Source: an uncultured Clostridia bacterium (GTDB taxonomy: Bacteria > Bacillota > Clostridia > Christensenellales > Borkfalkiaceae). From it: 39,513 nucleotides of DNA. The notes below the pieces were generated by a model. That model worked only from the letters and a program-made list of their open reading frames with translations. It did not search any database and was not told the origin of the DNA. Within the stretch, counting starts at the first letter, position 1. Every line of letters begins with the position of its first letter. A program made the translations under genes and the position numbers. The DNA lies in the NCBI GenBank assembly GCA_949283125.1, contig CASDRK010000003.1:1-39513 (forward strand), in the 5' to 3' direction. This document shows positions 38,997 through 39,513 of this stretch, piece by piece.

Positions 38997-39513
38997 GTGA
39001 AAGCAAACGCGGACAGACAATTCATATATACGGCCGTTTCGGCGGCGTTCGGGCTGGGCAGCGTGGCGCGCTTCCCGGCGCTGTTCATGCGGTACGGCGG
39101 CAGGTTCGTTCTCGCCTACGCGGCGGTGCTGGTCTTTGTGGGCTGCCCGCTGCTCGCGGCGGAGTTCGTCCTCGGCAAGAGGAGTGCGTGCGCGCTGCCG
39201 CTGAAGAGTATATGTCCCCTCGGCGGCGCGGTCGGCGGCCTGTCCGCGCTCAATTGCGCCGCGCTCTGCTCGCTGTACGGCGTTATAACGGCCCTTTCGG
39301 TAATGCGCGCCTGCACGTTTTACGCCTCCGAAAAATACGGTTTGCCCGAATATATCCCTCAGGCAACGCCCTTTTTATGCGTTATCGCGTTCATTGCGCT
39401 CTCCTACTTTCTCGCCCGCCCCGCGGCGGCGCGCGCCGCCCTCGCGCGCGCCGCGGTGCTCTTTCAGGCGGCGACGATAGGCGCCCTCGCCCTGTTCGGT
39501 GCGGCGACGCCCG
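38997..39513 (+). CDS. Neurotransmitter:sodium symporter (NSS/SNF) family transporter, 5' part
   Basis: 172 codons of a reading frame that runs out of the window. AAFGLGSVARFPALFMRYGG near 16-35 is the unwound first helix of NSS transporters (consensus G-L-G-N-x-W-R-F-P), where the usual Asn and Trp are Ser and Ala. Then come VLAYAAVLVFVGCPLLAAEF (G-x-P-x-x-x-x-E) and further helices. A solute:Na+ symporter is expected, for an amino acid. The GTG is bounded by an in-frame TAA 9 nt upstream. TATAAT (38986-38991) ends 5 nt before the GTG and no Shine-Dalgarno is seen, so the mRNA may be leaderless. Confidence 0.8.
   Translation, partial: MKANADRQFIYTAVSAAFGLGSVARFPALFMRYGGRFVLAYAAVLVFVGCPLLAAEFVLGKRSACALPLKSICPLGGAVGGLSALNCAALCSLYGVITALSVMRACTFYASEKYGLPEYIPQATPFLCVIAFIALSYFLARPAAARAALARAAVLFQAATIGALALFGAATP

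Overview
The window looks like a chromosomal segment of a strictly anaerobic, GC-rich member of the Clostridia, probably an uncultured gut lineage. The evidence is class III ribonucleotide reductase (nrdD/nrdG), the Rex redox repressor, a minimal SufB/SufC-type Fe-S system, rubredoxin and 4Fe-4S proteins, several radical SAM enzymes, the Clostridia-type families DUF3795 and DUF5685, and an L27 with the Firmicutes N-terminal extension. Promoters are of the sigma-A type, and Ile is often written ATA despite the GC-rich composition. The taxonomic placement is inference.

Layout. (1) 0.2-4.4 kb, minus strand: an accessory block of small single-function genes (two GNAT acetyltransferases, a Vat-like xenobiotic acetyltransferase, a Pr6Pr membrane protein, a GrpB-family protein, a DUF3795 protein). 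Three related intergenic hairpins combine a terminator with the promoter of the next gene. (2) 4.4-7.9 kb: a visibly AT-richer islet with an IS200 remnant, an MscS channel and a repeat-containing membrane protein. It lies immediately 3' of intact rlmD, and a second copy of the last 12 rlmD codons plus stop lies at its other side, which suggests insertion at the rlmD 3' end. (3) 7.9-13.9 kb, minus strand: rlmD, a membrane protein, a J-like protein, DUF5685, trpS and an MGDG-synthase-like glycosyltransferase. (4) 14.0-18.3 kb, plus strand: NfeD-flotillin pair, a double-rubredoxin protein with a 4Fe-4S partner, and an AraC regulator. (5) 18.4-24.3 kb: rplU-rpmA and a GNAT on plus, convergent with rng and two radical SAM-associated genes on minus. 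(6) 24.4-26.3 kb: two small membrane proteins, a frameshifted XRE regulator and a SecB-like chaperone. (7) 26.4-29.1 kb: rpmG-secE-nusG-rplK-rplA, interrupted between nusG and rplK by a 67-bp direct repeat and ended by a terminator, without rplJ-rplL following. (8) 29.1-32.1 kb: SufC/SufB-like pair, a cytidine deaminase-like gene and a collagen-like surface protein. (9) 32.2-39.5 kb: nrdD-nrdG behind two tandem promoters each with a pair of NrdR-type boxes, then dut, a ROK kinase-rex operon, a DegV protein, and the 5' part of an NSS transporter cut by the window end.

Together the core genes serve translation, RNA processing, anaerobic dNTP supply and Fe-S/redox metabolism. No complete new system is evident. 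The best leads are the composite intergenic repeats with rlmD-like tails, the 67-bp repeat pair inside a ribosomal protein operon, the doubled NrdR-box promoters, and four genes whose -10 box lies 5-7 nt from the start codon without a Shine-Dalgarno sequence (probable leaderless mRNAs).
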